Source: Psychrobacter coccoides (GTDB taxonomy: Bacteria; Pseudomonadota; Gammaproteobacteria; Pseudomonadales; Moraxellaceae). Taken from it: a stretch of DNA of 64,000 nucleotides. Each line of letters begins with the position of its first letter. Position 1 is the stretch's first letter. Of this stretch, positions 16,799 through 25,230 are shown one piece after another. Below the pieces are notes generated by a model. The model saw only the letters and a list, made by a program, of their open reading frames with translations. It ran no database searches and was not told the DNA's origin. The position numbers and the translations under genes are program-made. The stretch is taken from the NCBI RefSeq assembly GCF_017498085.1, contig NZ_JAGBKM010000002.1, positions 124,896 to 188,895 of the forward strand, read 5' to 3'.

Positions 16799-17434
16799 AT
16801 GCACGTTAAGTTTTGCGGGTTTACCCAGCTTGATGACGTCAATACCGCCGTGCAGCTTGGCGCTGATGCCGTTGGCTTGGTGTTTTATCCGCCCAGTCCG
16901 AGAGCGGTTACTGTCTCGCAGGCGAAAGCGTTGGTCAAACGCATACCTGCTTTTGTCAGTGTGGTGGCACTGGTGGTGAATATGGCCGATAATGAGCTGG
17001 TCGAGCTGGCACATCAAGTGCCTTTTGATATCATTCAGTTTCATGGTGATGAGACGCCAGAACAATGCCAGCAGCTGGCATATGCTGTCAATAAGCGCTG
17101 GATGAAAGCGCTGCGTATCAATGCAGAGACTGACACCTTAGAGAGTGTAAATAACCGTATCGATCGATTTGCAGCAGCAGGGGCGAGTAGTATCTTGCTC
17201 GATGCTTATCACCCCCATAAATATGGCGGCACAGGGGCAAGGTTTGATTGGAGTCTGATACCAAAAGACAGCTCGCTACCGATAATCTTAGCGGGCGGGT
17301 TAAATGCTGACAACGTCGCTGACCTTCTTGATATGCCTATTTACGGCGTCGATGTCAGCGGCGGCATTGAATATGATAAAGGCAAAAAAGACGCTGCCAA
17401 AATGCGTGCTTTTATGAAGGCTGTAGGTAAATAA
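16799..17434 (+). CDS. trpF: Phosphoribosylanthranilate isomerase (TrpF)
   Basis: TrpF turns phosphoribosylanthranilate into CdRP in tryptophan synthesis. The 211-aa TIM barrel starts MHVKFCGFT, giving the general base Cys6, and has the general acid Asp135 in LLDAYHP. Phosphate-binding loops are LAGGLNADNV and DVSGGIEYDKGKKD. The ATG at 16799 is preferred over an in-frame upstream start because GAAGG sits 7 nt ahead and the family begins here. It starts a run with a small membrane protein gene, trpB and trpA, an order common in Pseudomonadales apart from the extra gene. Confidence 0.95.
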   Translation: MHVKFCGFTQLDDVNTAVQLGADAVGLVFYPPSPRAVTVSQAKALVKRIPAFVSVVALVVNMADNELVELAHQVPFDIIQFHGDETPEQCQQLAYAVNKRWMKALRINAETDTLESVNNRIDRFAAAGASSILLDAYHPHKYGGTGARFDWSLIPKDSSLPIILAGGLNADNVADLLDMPIYGVDVSGGIEYDKGKKDAAKMRAFMKAVGK

Positions 17435-17445
17435 CAGGGAATGCC

Positions 17446-17778
17446 ATGATTGGTGAAGAGGTTGACTGCGGGCGTAATGCCGAAAAAGGCTTTCATCGGT
17501 TTACATGGCTATGTTGCAGTTTAGGTATTATTGTTTTTAGTTTTCTTGCTTATGCTGGAGTGATTGAACAAGATATAGCGTTAGGCGGTACAAGAGGTTT
17601 GCCTATTTCTCATTATGCAGGCGGTGATGCTGTCGCTCGTGGCTATTTCTTTTTTACTTGCGCTTATTTATGCTTTGCCGCAGGATTTTGGTACTTGCGC
17701 TTTAAATACATGATTTGGACGCTGCTTGCAGTCGTTTGGGTTTGCTGTTTGTTTTTTATTCACGCTTATATTCTATAA
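17446..17778 (+). CDS. Small membrane protein inserted between trpF and trpB
   Basis: The 110-aa product has three hydrophobic segments (about residues 20-38, 63-83 and 87-108), a polar N-terminus and a polar loop between the first two spans containing GGTRGLPISHYAGGDAVARG. I do not recognise a family. It starts 11 bp after trpF and ends about 70 bp before trpB, so it is probably co-transcribed with them. Nothing in the sequence ties it to tryptophan synthesis. It is unlikely to be chance: the frame fills the gap between two co-directional genes and encodes a regular membrane topology. Confidence 0.7.
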   Translation: MIGEEVDCGRNAEKGFHRFTWLCCSLGIIVFSFLAYAGVIEQDIALGGTRGLPISHYAGGDAVARGYFFFTCAYLCFAAGFWYLRFKYMIWTLLAVVWVCCLFFIHAYIL

Positions 17779-17851
17779 TTATCATATTCAATTATTTTTG
17801 ATGCCTTTATGGGGCACTTTTTAACGAACTTATTATCTACAGGACATCTTG

Positions 17852-19117
17852 ATGAGTAATGTAAACCAAGCCAATACTGCAAAAGCCATCAACACCTTTA
17901 CCAATCCAACAGACGTGCAAGATTTTAACCAATATCCCGATGCTCGCGGACACTTTGGTGTCCATGGTGGCCGGTTTGTCTCTGAAACCTTGATGGCTGC
18001 CTTAGAAGAGCTAGAGACGCTGTATACTAAAGTAAAAGCCGATCCCGCCTTTTGGGAAGAGTATCACAATGACTTGGTCAATTATGTCGGCCGTCCGACG
18101 CCGCTATATCATGCCAAACGCCTAAGTGATGAAATCGGCGGTGCGCAGATTTACTTTAAGCGTGAGGACCTGAATCATACTGGCGCACATAAAGTAAATA
18201 ACACCATCGGTCAGGCATTGCTCGCTAAGATGTGTGGTAAAAAACGCATTATCGCTGAGACGGGTGCCGGCCAACATGGCGTAGCGACAGCAACCATTGC
18301 TGCACGTTTAGGATTAGAGTGTATCGTCTATATGGGCGCTGATGATGTCGAGCGTCAAAAGATGAACGTTTATCGTATGCGCTTGCTCGGTGCAACAGTG
18401 GTCCCTGTCAGCTCCGGCTCACGCACACTAAAAGATGCGATGAATGAAGCCATGCGTGACTGGGTAACCAATGTTGACACCACGTATTATATCATCGGTA
18501 CGGTAGCAGGGCCGCATCCTTATCCGCTGTTAGTGCGTGACTTTCAGGCGATCATTGGCAAAGAAGCACGTATCCAACATTTAGAAAAAACAGGCAAGCT
18601 GCCTGATGCGTTGGTTGCTTGTGTTGGTGGAGGCTCAAACGCTATCGGCTTGTTTTTTGACTTTTTAAATGATACTAAGGTCAAGATGTATGGCGTCGAA
18701 GCGACAGGTGATGGGGTTGAGACGGGTCGTCATTCAGCACCACTTGCTGCTGGTCGTATCGGTGTGTTGCATGGTAACCGTACCTACCTGATGGCAGACG
18801 ATGAAGGACAGGTTCAGGAGACGCATTCTATCTCAGCAGGACTTGATTATCCTGGTGTCGGTCCTGAACACAGCTTTTTAAAAGACATGAATCGGGTTGA
18901 CTATGTTGGCTGTACAGACAAAGAGTCATTGGCAGCCTTTCATGAAGTGACTCGTAAAGAAGGTATTATCCCTGCGCTCGAATCTGCTCATGCAGTGGCT
19001 TATGCTTTGAAACTGGCGAAGACCATGACCCCTGAACAAAGCATCGTGGTCAATATGTCGGGCCGTGGTGATAAGGATCTGCATTCGGTAATGAAGGCAG
19101 AAGGGATTGAGTTGTAA
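17852..19117 (+). CDS. trpB: Tryptophan synthase beta subunit
   Basis: TrpB joins indole and serine to make tryptophan using PLP. The 421-aa protein has the PLP lysine at about residue 114 in [10 protein letters not shown], the phosphate loop GGGSNAIG, and the catalytic Glu segment in KREDLNHTG. About 27 extra residues precede the conserved core ([14 protein letters not shown]), an N-terminal extension common in this group. The ATG at 17852 is chosen over an upstream TTG because of AGGA 7 nt ahead. TrpA, its partner in the alpha2-beta2 complex, is encoded 137 bp downstream. Confidence 0.96.
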   Translation: MSNVNQANTAKAINTFTNPTDVQDFNQYPDARGHFGVHGGRFVSETLMAALEELETLYTKVKADPAFWEEYHNDLVNYVGRPTPLYHAKRLSDEIGGAQIYFKREDLNHTGAHKVNNTIGQALLAKMCGKKRIIAETGAGQHGVATATIAARLGLECIVYMGADDVERQKMNVYRMRLLGATVVPVSSGSRTLKDAMNEAMRDWVTNVDTTYYIIGTVAGPHPYPLLVRDFQAIIGKEARIQHLEKTGKLPDALVACVGGGSNAIGLFFDFLNDTKVKMYGVEATGDGVETGRHSAPLAAGRIGVLHGNRTYLMADDEGQVQETHSISAGLDYPGVGPEHSFLKDMNRVDYVGCTDKESLAAFHEVTRKEGIIPALESAHAVAYALKLAKTMTPEQSIVVNMSGRGDKDLHSVMKAEGIEL

Positions 19118-19254
19118 TAACTGCTTGCCTGTTAACTGCGATTTGTTAGATATCACCTCATAAAAAACGATTTAGGCCCTTTAGCTTGATAATAAAAACG
19201 CTTGAATTAGGGGGCAAATAAATCATTTATACTAATGGATTTTAGAGAACCACT

Positions 19255-20079
19255 ATGACCCGAATTGAAAGCACTTTTGAAACGTTAAAAGCTCAAAACA
19301 AAAAAGCCCTCATACCTTATGTAATGGCAGGCGATCCTAATCCTCATAGCTTTGTGGGCTTGATGCACGACTTAGTCAAGCATGGCGCAGATATGATCGA
19401 AGTGGGCTTGCCATTTTCTGATCCCATGGCCGATGGTCCAACGGTTGCCCTAGCAGGCGAGCGTGCTTTGGCTGCAGGGACCAGTACTCGTGACGCCCTA
19501 AATATGGTCGCCCAGTTTCGCAAAACAGACAGCCAAACACCGATTATCCTTATGGGTTACCTCAACCCAGTAGAGATCATCGGTTATGATAACTTTGTCA
19601 CCTTGTGCGAACAGGCAGGCGTCGATGGTATTTTGATGGTGGATTTGCCACCTGCTGAGGCGGGGAGTTTTACCCAGCATCTAACTGAACACTCGATGAA
19701 TGAGATATTTTTATTGTCTCCCACAACTTTGCCTGAGCGCCGTGAGCAAGTATTGACCCATTGTGGTGGTTATATCTACTATGTATCGCTAAAAGGCGTG
19801 ACAGGTTCAGCGACACTGGATACGGATGACGTTGCCACTCAGGTACAAGCGATCAAAGCTGAGACAGATTTGCCCGTATGTGTGGGTTTTGGGATCCGTG
19901 ATGCAGCGTCAGCAAAAGCAATTGGCCAGCACGCAGATGGGATTATCGTCGGTAGTGCACTGGTACAAAACTTCGCTGACATAAACGCTGATGACGCCAG
20001 CGCTGTGGCAAACGCTCAGCAAAAAATAATGGTTAAAATGGACGAGCTGCGAGCTGCTTTAGACAGTTTAAGCGTTTAA
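19255..20079 (+). CDS. trpA: Tryptophan synthase alpha subunit
   Basis: TrpA cleaves indole-3-glycerol phosphate and channels indole to TrpB. In the 274-aa barrel the catalytic residues fall at Glu49 (EVGLPFSDP) and Asp60 (MADGPT), the same numbering as in E. coli. Phosphate-binding segments include GVTGSATL and GFGIRDAASAKAI and HADGIIVGSALV. The start is supported by a GAGAACC ribosome-site region. The 137-bp gap from trpB is AT-rich and could hold an extra promoter, but no clean pair of boxes was found. No trp leader peptide was seen. Confidence 0.96.
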   Translation: MTRIESTFETLKAQNKKALIPYVMAGDPNPHSFVGLMHDLVKHGADMIEVGLPFSDPMADGPTVALAGERALAAGTSTRDALNMVAQFRKTDSQTPIILMGYLNPVEIIGYDNFVTLCEQAGVDGILMVDLPPAEAGSFTQHLTEHSMNEIFLLSPTTLPERREQVLTHCGGYIYYVSLKGVTGSATLDTDDVATQVQAIKAETDLPVCVGFGIRDAASAKAIGQHADGIIVGSALVQNFADINADDASAVANAQQKIMVKMDELRAALDSLSV

Positions 20080-20166
20080 ACGTTAGTATATGGTATCAGG
20101 GGCGTATGACATCAGGGTTATGGTCAATACTGTTAACAGTAACAAACTCAAATGACTTTGCTAAAT

Positions 20167-20188
20167 TTAGTTTACGTGTGTAAACTAA
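20167..20188. promoter_or_regulatory. Palindromic operator ahead of accD (FabR/DesT-like layout)
   Basis: TTAGTTTAC and GTAAACTAA are perfect 9-bp arms around GTGT. The 18-bp core AGTTTAC-N4-GTAAACT has the same layout as the known E. coli FabR box (AGCGTAC-N4-GTACGCT), a TetR-family operator for fatty acid genes. TATAAA (20195) and TACAAT (20205) just downstream are possible -10 boxes, so the palindrome would cover the -35 area. The half-site AGTTTACAC recurs ahead of fabD and acpP. Confidence 0.6.
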
Positions 20189-20359
20189 TAGGCGTATAAA
20201 TTGTTACAATGATATGAGAGAGCCGGTCTATTACATTGGAATTGGATTCTTATTTATAGTTTCAATGGCTGCCGGCTGTGCGAGCTTTATAAGAGCTCAT
20301 GTTATGATTGTGTGTGAACTCATAGTGTAAATAACAATGAAACGCTTAGGGACAAGTGT

Positions 20360-21361
20360 GTGAGCAAACTTGCCGATAAGCCTTCGAAAATGGCGACTAA
20401 TATGACTGATACGATAAATAAATCTGAAAACCAAACTGATGAACAAACCACTGGTATCTCATGTGTTCTAAAAGAGAGCTTAGCTGATAAGGCCCGTCAC
20501 TCATGGTTTGAGCGTCCAGTACCAGGCATCAAGCAGCAACTGACAGCGCCGCTGACGGCAGTAGAGACCGAGCCATCAACTGAGTGCACCAGCTGTCATT
20601 CAATGATTACCAATACAGCACTTATTTTTAACTGTTATGTCTGTCCGCTTTGTGAGCATCACATGCCCATGTCTGCTCGTGAGCGTTTGCAATGGTTTTT
20701 GGATCAAGTAGATGGAGAGCTGGGCCAAGAGTTTAGCGCAAAGGACCCGCTCAAGTTTGTGGATAGTAAACCATATCCACAGCGCATGACAGAAGCCAAG
20801 GACAAGACGGGTGAAAGTGAAGCCTTAGTTGTTATGTATGGCAAGCTGCGTAACCTCGATGTGGTCGCTTGCGCCTTTGACTTTCGCTTTATGGGCGGCT
20901 CTATGGGCTCAGTGGTCGGTGACCGTTTTGTACAAGCCGCCGAAAAAGCGCTTGAAGACAAGACGCCCTTAGTCTGCTTTGCGGCCTCTGGCGGGGCGCG
21001 TATGCAAGAAGGTTTGTTGTCATTGATGCAGATGGCACGCACTGCAGCAGCAGTTGAACGTCTAAGAATAGCTGGCGTACCGTATATTGTGATCTTGACC
21101 AATCCTGTGTATGGTGGCGTGACTGCATCACTGGCTATGCTTGGTGATATCCATCTGGCTGAGCCTAAAGCAATGATTGGTTTTGCGGGTAAACGTGTGA
21201 TCGAGCAGACAGTACGTGAAACGCTACAAGAGCCATTTCAACGGGCTGAGTTTTTATTAGAGCATGGGGTGGTTGATGAGGTCGTACACCGTCATCAGCT
21301 GGTCGATACCACCTATCGTCTACTCGCTAAGCTATGCCATCAAGCAAATGTTGATGCTTAG
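20360..21361 (+). CDS. accD: Acetyl-CoA carboxylase carboxyltransferase subunit beta
   Basis: AccD with AccA moves the carboxyl group from biotin on AccB to acetyl-CoA, giving malonyl-CoA for fatty acid synthesis. The 333-aa protein holds the four-cysteine zinc ribbon (CTSC and CPLC separated by about 16 residues) and the crotonase-like core with ASGGARMQEG and NPVYGGVTASLAMLGD. About 40-75 residues before the zinc ribbon are longer than in E. coli. A GTG start with AGGGAC ahead is chosen; later ATG codons (20390, 20405) are possible. It stands in the usual trp-accD-folC order, with its own palindromic promoter region. Confidence 0.95.
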   Translation: MSKLADKPSKMATNMTDTINKSENQTDEQTTGISCVLKESLADKARHSWFERPVPGIKQQLTAPLTAVETEPSTECTSCHSMITNTALIFNCYVCPLCEHHMPMSARERLQWFLDQVDGELGQEFSAKDPLKFVDSKPYPQRMTEAKDKTGESEALVVMYGKLRNLDVVACAFDFRFMGGSMGSVVGDRFVQAAEKALEDKTPLVCFAASGGARMQEGLLSLMQMARTAAAVERLRIAGVPYIVILTNPVYGGVTASLAMLGDIHLAEPKAMIGFAGKRVIEQTVRETLQEPFQRAEFLLEHGVVDEVVHRHQLVDTTYRLLAKLCHQANVDA

Positions 21362-21401
21362 TTTACGCATACATTATTAATCAAAATTAAGTAAGACACC
21401 C

Positions 21402-21446
21402 AATAGCATTTATCGTATTTTACGGTAAATGCTATTTTTGCTTTTT
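21402..21446 (+). terminator. Intrinsic terminator after accD
   Basis: A 16-bp stem is formed by AATAGCATTTATCGTA and TACGGTAAATGCTATT (one G-U pair) around TTT, followed by TTTGCTTTTT. Its place between accD and folC suggests partial uncoupling of the two. Confidence 0.88.
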
Positions 21447-21502
21447 AGCTGGGTAGATATATACTGTCTTCATTTTTTATTTATTTATTACAGGTTTTGT
21501 CC

Positions 21503-22861
21503 ATGTCTGATGCTTCAAATATGACCCTAAGTACCCCTAGCTCTCAATCAAGCTTGACTGAATGGCTGGATTATATGCAGCAAATACATGTGTCTGCCAT
21601 AGACATGGGACTTTCTAGAGTGTTGCCAGTTGCCAAGGCGTTGGGGGTGGTACAGTCAGCTAAAGACGACGCCTATGTGTTTAGCGTAGCAGGGACAAAT
21701 GGTAAAGGCTCAACGACTGCTGTTATCAGTGAGATGTGTCAAGCTGCTGGGTACAAAACAGCACTTTATCAATCGCCACATCTTAGTGTGTTTAATGAGC
21801 GGGTACGTATCAATGGCGAAATGGTGAGTGATCAGATCTTGATTGCTGCATTTAATAAGGTAGAAGAAGCACGGATAGAGTGTGAGTTGACCTTGTCATT
21901 TTTTGAGATGACCACGTTGGCTGCGTTATTGATATTTGCTGAAGCAGACTGTGATGTCTGGGTACTAGAAGTGGGTCTGGGCGGCCGTCTGGATGTGGTC
22001 AATATTATAGATCCTGATATGGCAGTCATTACCAATATTGGTATCGATCATGTGGATTGGCTAGGTGACACTATCGAGCAGATTGGGAGTGAAAAAGCTG
22101 GCATATTGCGTGATGATATCACCTTAATCTATGGCGCAGCTGACATGCCAAATAGCGTACAACAAGCTATTGAGCACCACCGAGTGAAGTGCTATCAAGT
22201 CGGACAAGACTTTAGTTATCGTATCCAAGACTCACAAAATTGGCAGTATAGTAATGCAGCCGTTACCTTAAACCTACCACGGCCAGTGCTGTCACTCATG
22301 AATACCACGAATGCACTATCGGCAGTGTTGGCCAGTCCACTGAACATCACTACCAGTGCTATAGAGCAGGCGTTGCGAGCTGTCAAGCTAGCAGGTCGAT
22401 TTGATTATCGAGAGGTAGCCGAGCGTCATTGGTTGTTTGATGTCGCTCATAATGAGCAAGGGGTAGACTTCTTATTGGCTCAATTATTGCCTTTATGGCA
22501 GACTCATGTTGATGCTCAGCTGTCTCAGACAGCTACCAAATCATCTTCTACAACGATTAAGATGCTGTTCTCGATGCTGGGTGACAAAGACATGGCAACA
22601 GTGGTTCAGCGTTTGGTTACTGCTGGCTTGCCGATTACAGATTGGTATATTGCAGAGATTGATCATCCACGGGCAGCAAGTATCGAGCAGTTACAAAGTA
22701 CCTTGGCCAAACAGGTTACAGAGGCTTCTATACACGTTTATCAAGATATAGCGCAAGCAACTCATGCGGTTACCGAACACAGCTCAAGCCAAGACCTAAT
22801 TGTCGTGTGTGGTTCCTTTCATACAATAGGTGAGGCGCTCGCAGCATTAAGAGTGTTGTAG
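21503..22861 (+). CDS. folC: Bifunctional dihydrofolate synthase / folylpolyglutamate synthase
   Basis: FolC adds glutamate to dihydropteroate and then to folates. The 452-aa Mur-ligase-family protein has the P-loop GTNGKGST (about residues 60-67), the conserved YQSPHLSVFNERVRING segment, EVGLGGRLDVVN, and NIGIDHVDWLG with IGSEKAGI. In the C-terminal domain, FDVAHNEQG and LFSMLGDKD are typical. The ATG at 21503 is chosen over an upstream TTG; both share a weak CAGG ribosome site. Neighbours (accD before, a SPOR protein after) match the Pseudomonas-type accD-folC-dedD order. Confidence 0.95.
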   Translation: MSDASNMTLSTPSSQSSLTEWLDYMQQIHVSAIDMGLSRVLPVAKALGVVQSAKDDAYVFSVAGTNGKGSTTAVISEMCQAAGYKTALYQSPHLSVFNERVRINGEMVSDQILIAAFNKVEEARIECELTLSFFEMTTLAALLIFAEADCDVWVLEVGLGGRLDVVNIIDPDMAVITNIGIDHVDWLGDTIEQIGSEKAGILRDDITLIYGAADMPNSVQQAIEHHRVKCYQVGQDFSYRIQDSQNWQYSNAAVTLNLPRPVLSLMNTTNALSAVLASPLNITTSAIEQALRAVKLAGRFDYREVAERHWLFDVAHNEQGVDFLLAQLLPLWQTHVDAQLSQTATKSSSTTIKMLFSMLGDKDMATVVQRLVTAGLPITDWYIAEIDHPRAASIEQLQSTLAKQVTEASIHVYQDIAQATHAVTEHSSSQDLIVVCGSFHTIGEALAALRVL

Positions 22862-23062
22862 GGCTTGCTCAGATTGATGGCTACTAAATAACATTTTCAC
22901 ATCAATTGAAAAAAGTATGCAGTAGCAGACAGCACAAAAAATATGTTTTATAATCAAAGCACTTTCATATATTCAAGATGAATTTTGCTATCTGATTTAT
23001 GGTGGGCAGACGACCGTCAAGCCTAGCAATCAACCTTTTTACCAACTAAGAGACGTAAACGG

Positions 23063-24337
23063 ATGAACTTTTCGAGACAAGCCTTATTGGGCATCGGGAT
23101 GATTATAGGTGGTAGCGTGATGCTATACGCTATGGTGCAGCAAATTGGTTCAAACGATGCGCCAGCTCAAGCACCAGCTATCGTTAACGAGTCAAACAAT
23201 GAGCAAACAGTGACAACCCCACTGACCACGGATATTGATACCGAAAAACGTATTTTGGCTCAAAAGCAAAAAGAGCGTGCTGCCCGTGTTGCAGAGCAAG
23301 AAAAGCGAGCACAGGCGTTTTTGGCAGAACAAGAAGCAGCTGAAGCCCAAGCTTTGGCCAAAGCTCGGGCAGAAAATCAGCAATATCGGGCCAATATGAC
23401 CGCTACAGGTGGCGACGAAGATAGCCCAGAAGCCGCACAGAATGATATTGCAACGCCAACAGTACAATCACGCACGGATAATACAGATACTGAAGCAACT
23501 GTCGATCAAGTTGCAGATAGCAGTAGTAGTACAGCGCAAGCTGAAAAAGAGGCAAGAGAAGCGGCTGCACAGTCTGCCGCAAAGAAACAAGCAGAAGCCA
23601 AAAAGGTAGCAGAAGCCAAAAAGGTAGCAGAAGCCAAAAAGGTAGCAGAAGCTCAGAGAATAGCAGCCGCTAAAGAACAAGAAGCCAAAAAACAGGCCGA
23701 GGCAGAAGCTAAGAAACAAGCTGAAGCACAAGCAGCTGCTGAGAAGAAAAAGCAAGCGCAAGAAAAAGCAGCGGCTGAAGCTGCTAAAAGTGCTCCACCG
23801 ACAGCACCGATCGACTACGACGTCAAGCGTGGTGATGGTCTATTAAGATTGGCACGTCAGTACAACGTTCCAGTTGAAGCGTTAGCACAAGCCAATGATT
23901 TGTCACCATCTGCCTCGTTACAGTTGGGTCAAACGCTCACTATTCCTTCACGTAAGCAAGTGCAGCGCTTAGAGCGTGAAGCTGCTGCGGCTGAAGAAAA
24001 GCGCAAAAAAGAAGCAGAGCTGGCCAAAAAAACAGCTGAAGCCAAACGTGAGGCCCAAAGAAAGCTACGTGAGGCTCGCCAAGAAGTCAAACAAACCGAT
24101 GCTAAGGGCGACTTTGGGGTGCAAGTGGCTTTAGCAGGCAATCAAGCCTCTGCTGATGAGGTAGCGAAAAAATTCAAAGCCGCAGGTTATCAAGTTAAAA
24201 CCAGTGCTACCAGTCGAGGCGTACGTGTCATCGTCGGCCCTGAGCGTGGCAAAGTTGCTGCATTAGCTCTCAAGGATAAGATAAATACTGACCCTAAAGT
24301 CGATACCACTGGTGCTTGGGTGCTATACTGGCGTTAA
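23063..24337 (+). CDS. LysM and SPOR domain envelope protein (DedD/FtsN-like place)
   Basis: The 424-aa protein has one N-terminal membrane span (about 5-25), a long Ala/Glu/Lys-rich coiled-coil region (about 55-250), a LysM motif (YDVKRGDGLLRLARQYN to TLTIPS, about 255-297), a second short coil and a C-terminal SPOR domain (DFGVQVALAGNQASADEVAKKF onward, about 353-424). LysM and SPOR both bind peptidoglycan, SPOR preferring stripped septal glycan, so a role at the division site is likely. The gene takes the place that dedD holds after folC in related bacteria, but the LysM domain and coil are extra. An in-frame tandem repeat lies in the coil. A strong terminator follows. Confidence 0.85.
   Translation: MNFSRQALLGIGMIIGGSVMLYAMVQQIGSNDAPAQAPAIVNESNNEQTVTTPLTTDIDTEKRILAQKQKERAARVAEQEKRAQAFLAEQEAAEAQALAKARAENQQYRANMTATGGDEDSPEAAQNDIATPTVQSRTDNTDTEATVDQVADSSSSTAQAEKEAREAAAQSAAKKQAEAKKVAEAKKVAEAKKVAEAQRIAAAKEQEAKKQAEAEAKKQAEAQAAAEKKKQAQEKAAAEAAKSAPPTAPIDYDVKRGDGLLRLARQYNVPVEALAQANDLSPSASLQLGQTLTIPSRKQVQRLEREAAAAEEKRKKEAELAKKTAEAKREAQRKLREARQEVKQTDAKGDFGVQVALAGNQASADEVAKKFKAAGYQVKTSATSRGVRVIVGPERGKVAALALKDKINTDPKVDTTGAWVLYWR
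23591..23644 (+). repeat. In-frame tandem repeat, 18 bp x 3
   Basis: GCAGAAGCCAAAAAGGTA is repeated three times without change inside the coiled-coil part of the LysM-SPOR protein, coding Ala-Glu-Ala-Lys-Lys-Val each time. A partial fourth copy follows. Copy number could vary by slippage without shifting the frame. Confidence 0.95.
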
Positions 24338-24371
24338 TAGAGGCGACGACTCAAATATCATAAAACGTAAG

Positions 24372-24412
24372 AACCACAAAACACGGCACTTGATGTCGTG
24401 TTTTGTGGTTTT
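24372..24412 (+). terminator. Intrinsic terminator after the LysM-SPOR gene
   Basis: AACCACAAAACACG pairs with CGTGTTTTGTGGTT, a 14-bp stem with an 11-nt loop, ending in a short T-tract. Confidence 0.9.
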
Positions 24413-24572
24413 GAGTTGTAGAAAATCATGCGCTTGGATAGTATGAGGTCCTTTTATTACCCCTTTATTTTTCTTTTTTATCACGTGCTTACCATCAATG
24501 GTAGTCACGGCTGTGATTGAGAGTATTGGTACCCAACAACCTCTCAATCCAAATATCATATAAGGTTAGGCT

Positions 24573-25106
24573 ATGTCGTTTGGCGTTGTTTTTTTAGTGT
24601 TGGCAGTCGGCTTTTTAGGCGTGATTGCACTACCAAAGTTATTGGCAAGGTTTGATAACAAGGTTGAGCCTGAACCCACGCCAGTGCGCGGTGATGAGTT
24701 GGCCATATGGCCGTTTGCGCCGATGCCCATTATGACAGACACTGAGGTGATATTTTTTCATAAACTAAACCAAGCACTGCCTGAATATCATATCTTTGTG
24801 CAAGTACAGCTTTCACGCATTATTCATAGCAATAGTGAAGAAGCATCGGAGCGAAGTTTTTGGTTCAATCGTATTTGTCGGCAAAGTGTCGATTATGTCA
24901 TCGTGGATAATGATGCACAGACGACTTTGATGGCTATCGAGCTTGACGACTGGACACACAGCAGTAAAACACGCCAAAAGGCTGATGATAAAAAAGACAA
25001 AGCCCTTGCCAGTGCTGGCATCCCCATTGTACGGTTTCATGCCGAGCGTATGCCAAGTGCAGACCTGCTTAGGTATGAGCTGCTGCAAGTGATAGAGACG
25101 TATTAG
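24573..25106 (+). CDS. DUF2726 membrane-anchored nuclease-like protein
   Basis: The 177-aa product has an N-terminal membrane span (about residues 3-22) and a DUF2726 domain (PF10881), a relative of the PD-(D/E)XK nuclease fold. The putative active-site strand-turn-strand reads VDYVIVDNDAQTTLMAIELDD, followed by a helix with RQKADDKKDKALASAGIP and a final strand IVRFHAE. Family landmarks therefore appear intact (Asp, then Glu-Leu-Asp, then Lys). Function is unknown; membrane-bound versions are widespread. The ORF converges with the DUF1853 gene downstream, and transcription seems independent of the preceding gene because of the terminator between them. Confidence 0.8.
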   Translation: MSFGVVFLVLAVGFLGVIALPKLLARFDNKVEPEPTPVRGDELAIWPFAPMPIMTDTEVIFFHKLNQALPEYHIFVQVQLSRIIHSNSEEASERSFWFNRICRQSVDYVIVDNDAQTTLMAIELDDWTHSSKTRQKADDKKDKALASAGIPIVRFHAERMPSADLLRYELLQVIETY

Positions 25107-25230
25107 CGCATTTAAATGATAGGCTTAAAGCTTATATAATTGAACCGCTATCAAGCTGATAGCAAAAATATATCGATTTTATTTGTTAGAAGCGCTAGGG
25201 TTTCAATGCTAAGCAGGCTTCATATTACGC

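Noticed and set aside
20214..20330. 38-codon plus-strand frame ahead of accD with a hydrophobic core
   Set aside because: No ribosome site; it starts only a few bases after a possible -10 box, and overlaps the presumed accD leader. No paralogue or family supports it.
23591..23644. Three 18-bp repeats as a possible CRISPR or regulatory repeat
   Set aside because: They are directly adjacent, in frame with the coil of the LysM-SPOR protein, and have no spacers.
23468..23761. Minus-strand frame rich in Leu, Cys and Phe opposite the LysM-SPOR gene
   Set aside because: It is the reverse of the repetitive Ala/Glu/Lys coil; composition is an effect of that coding strand.
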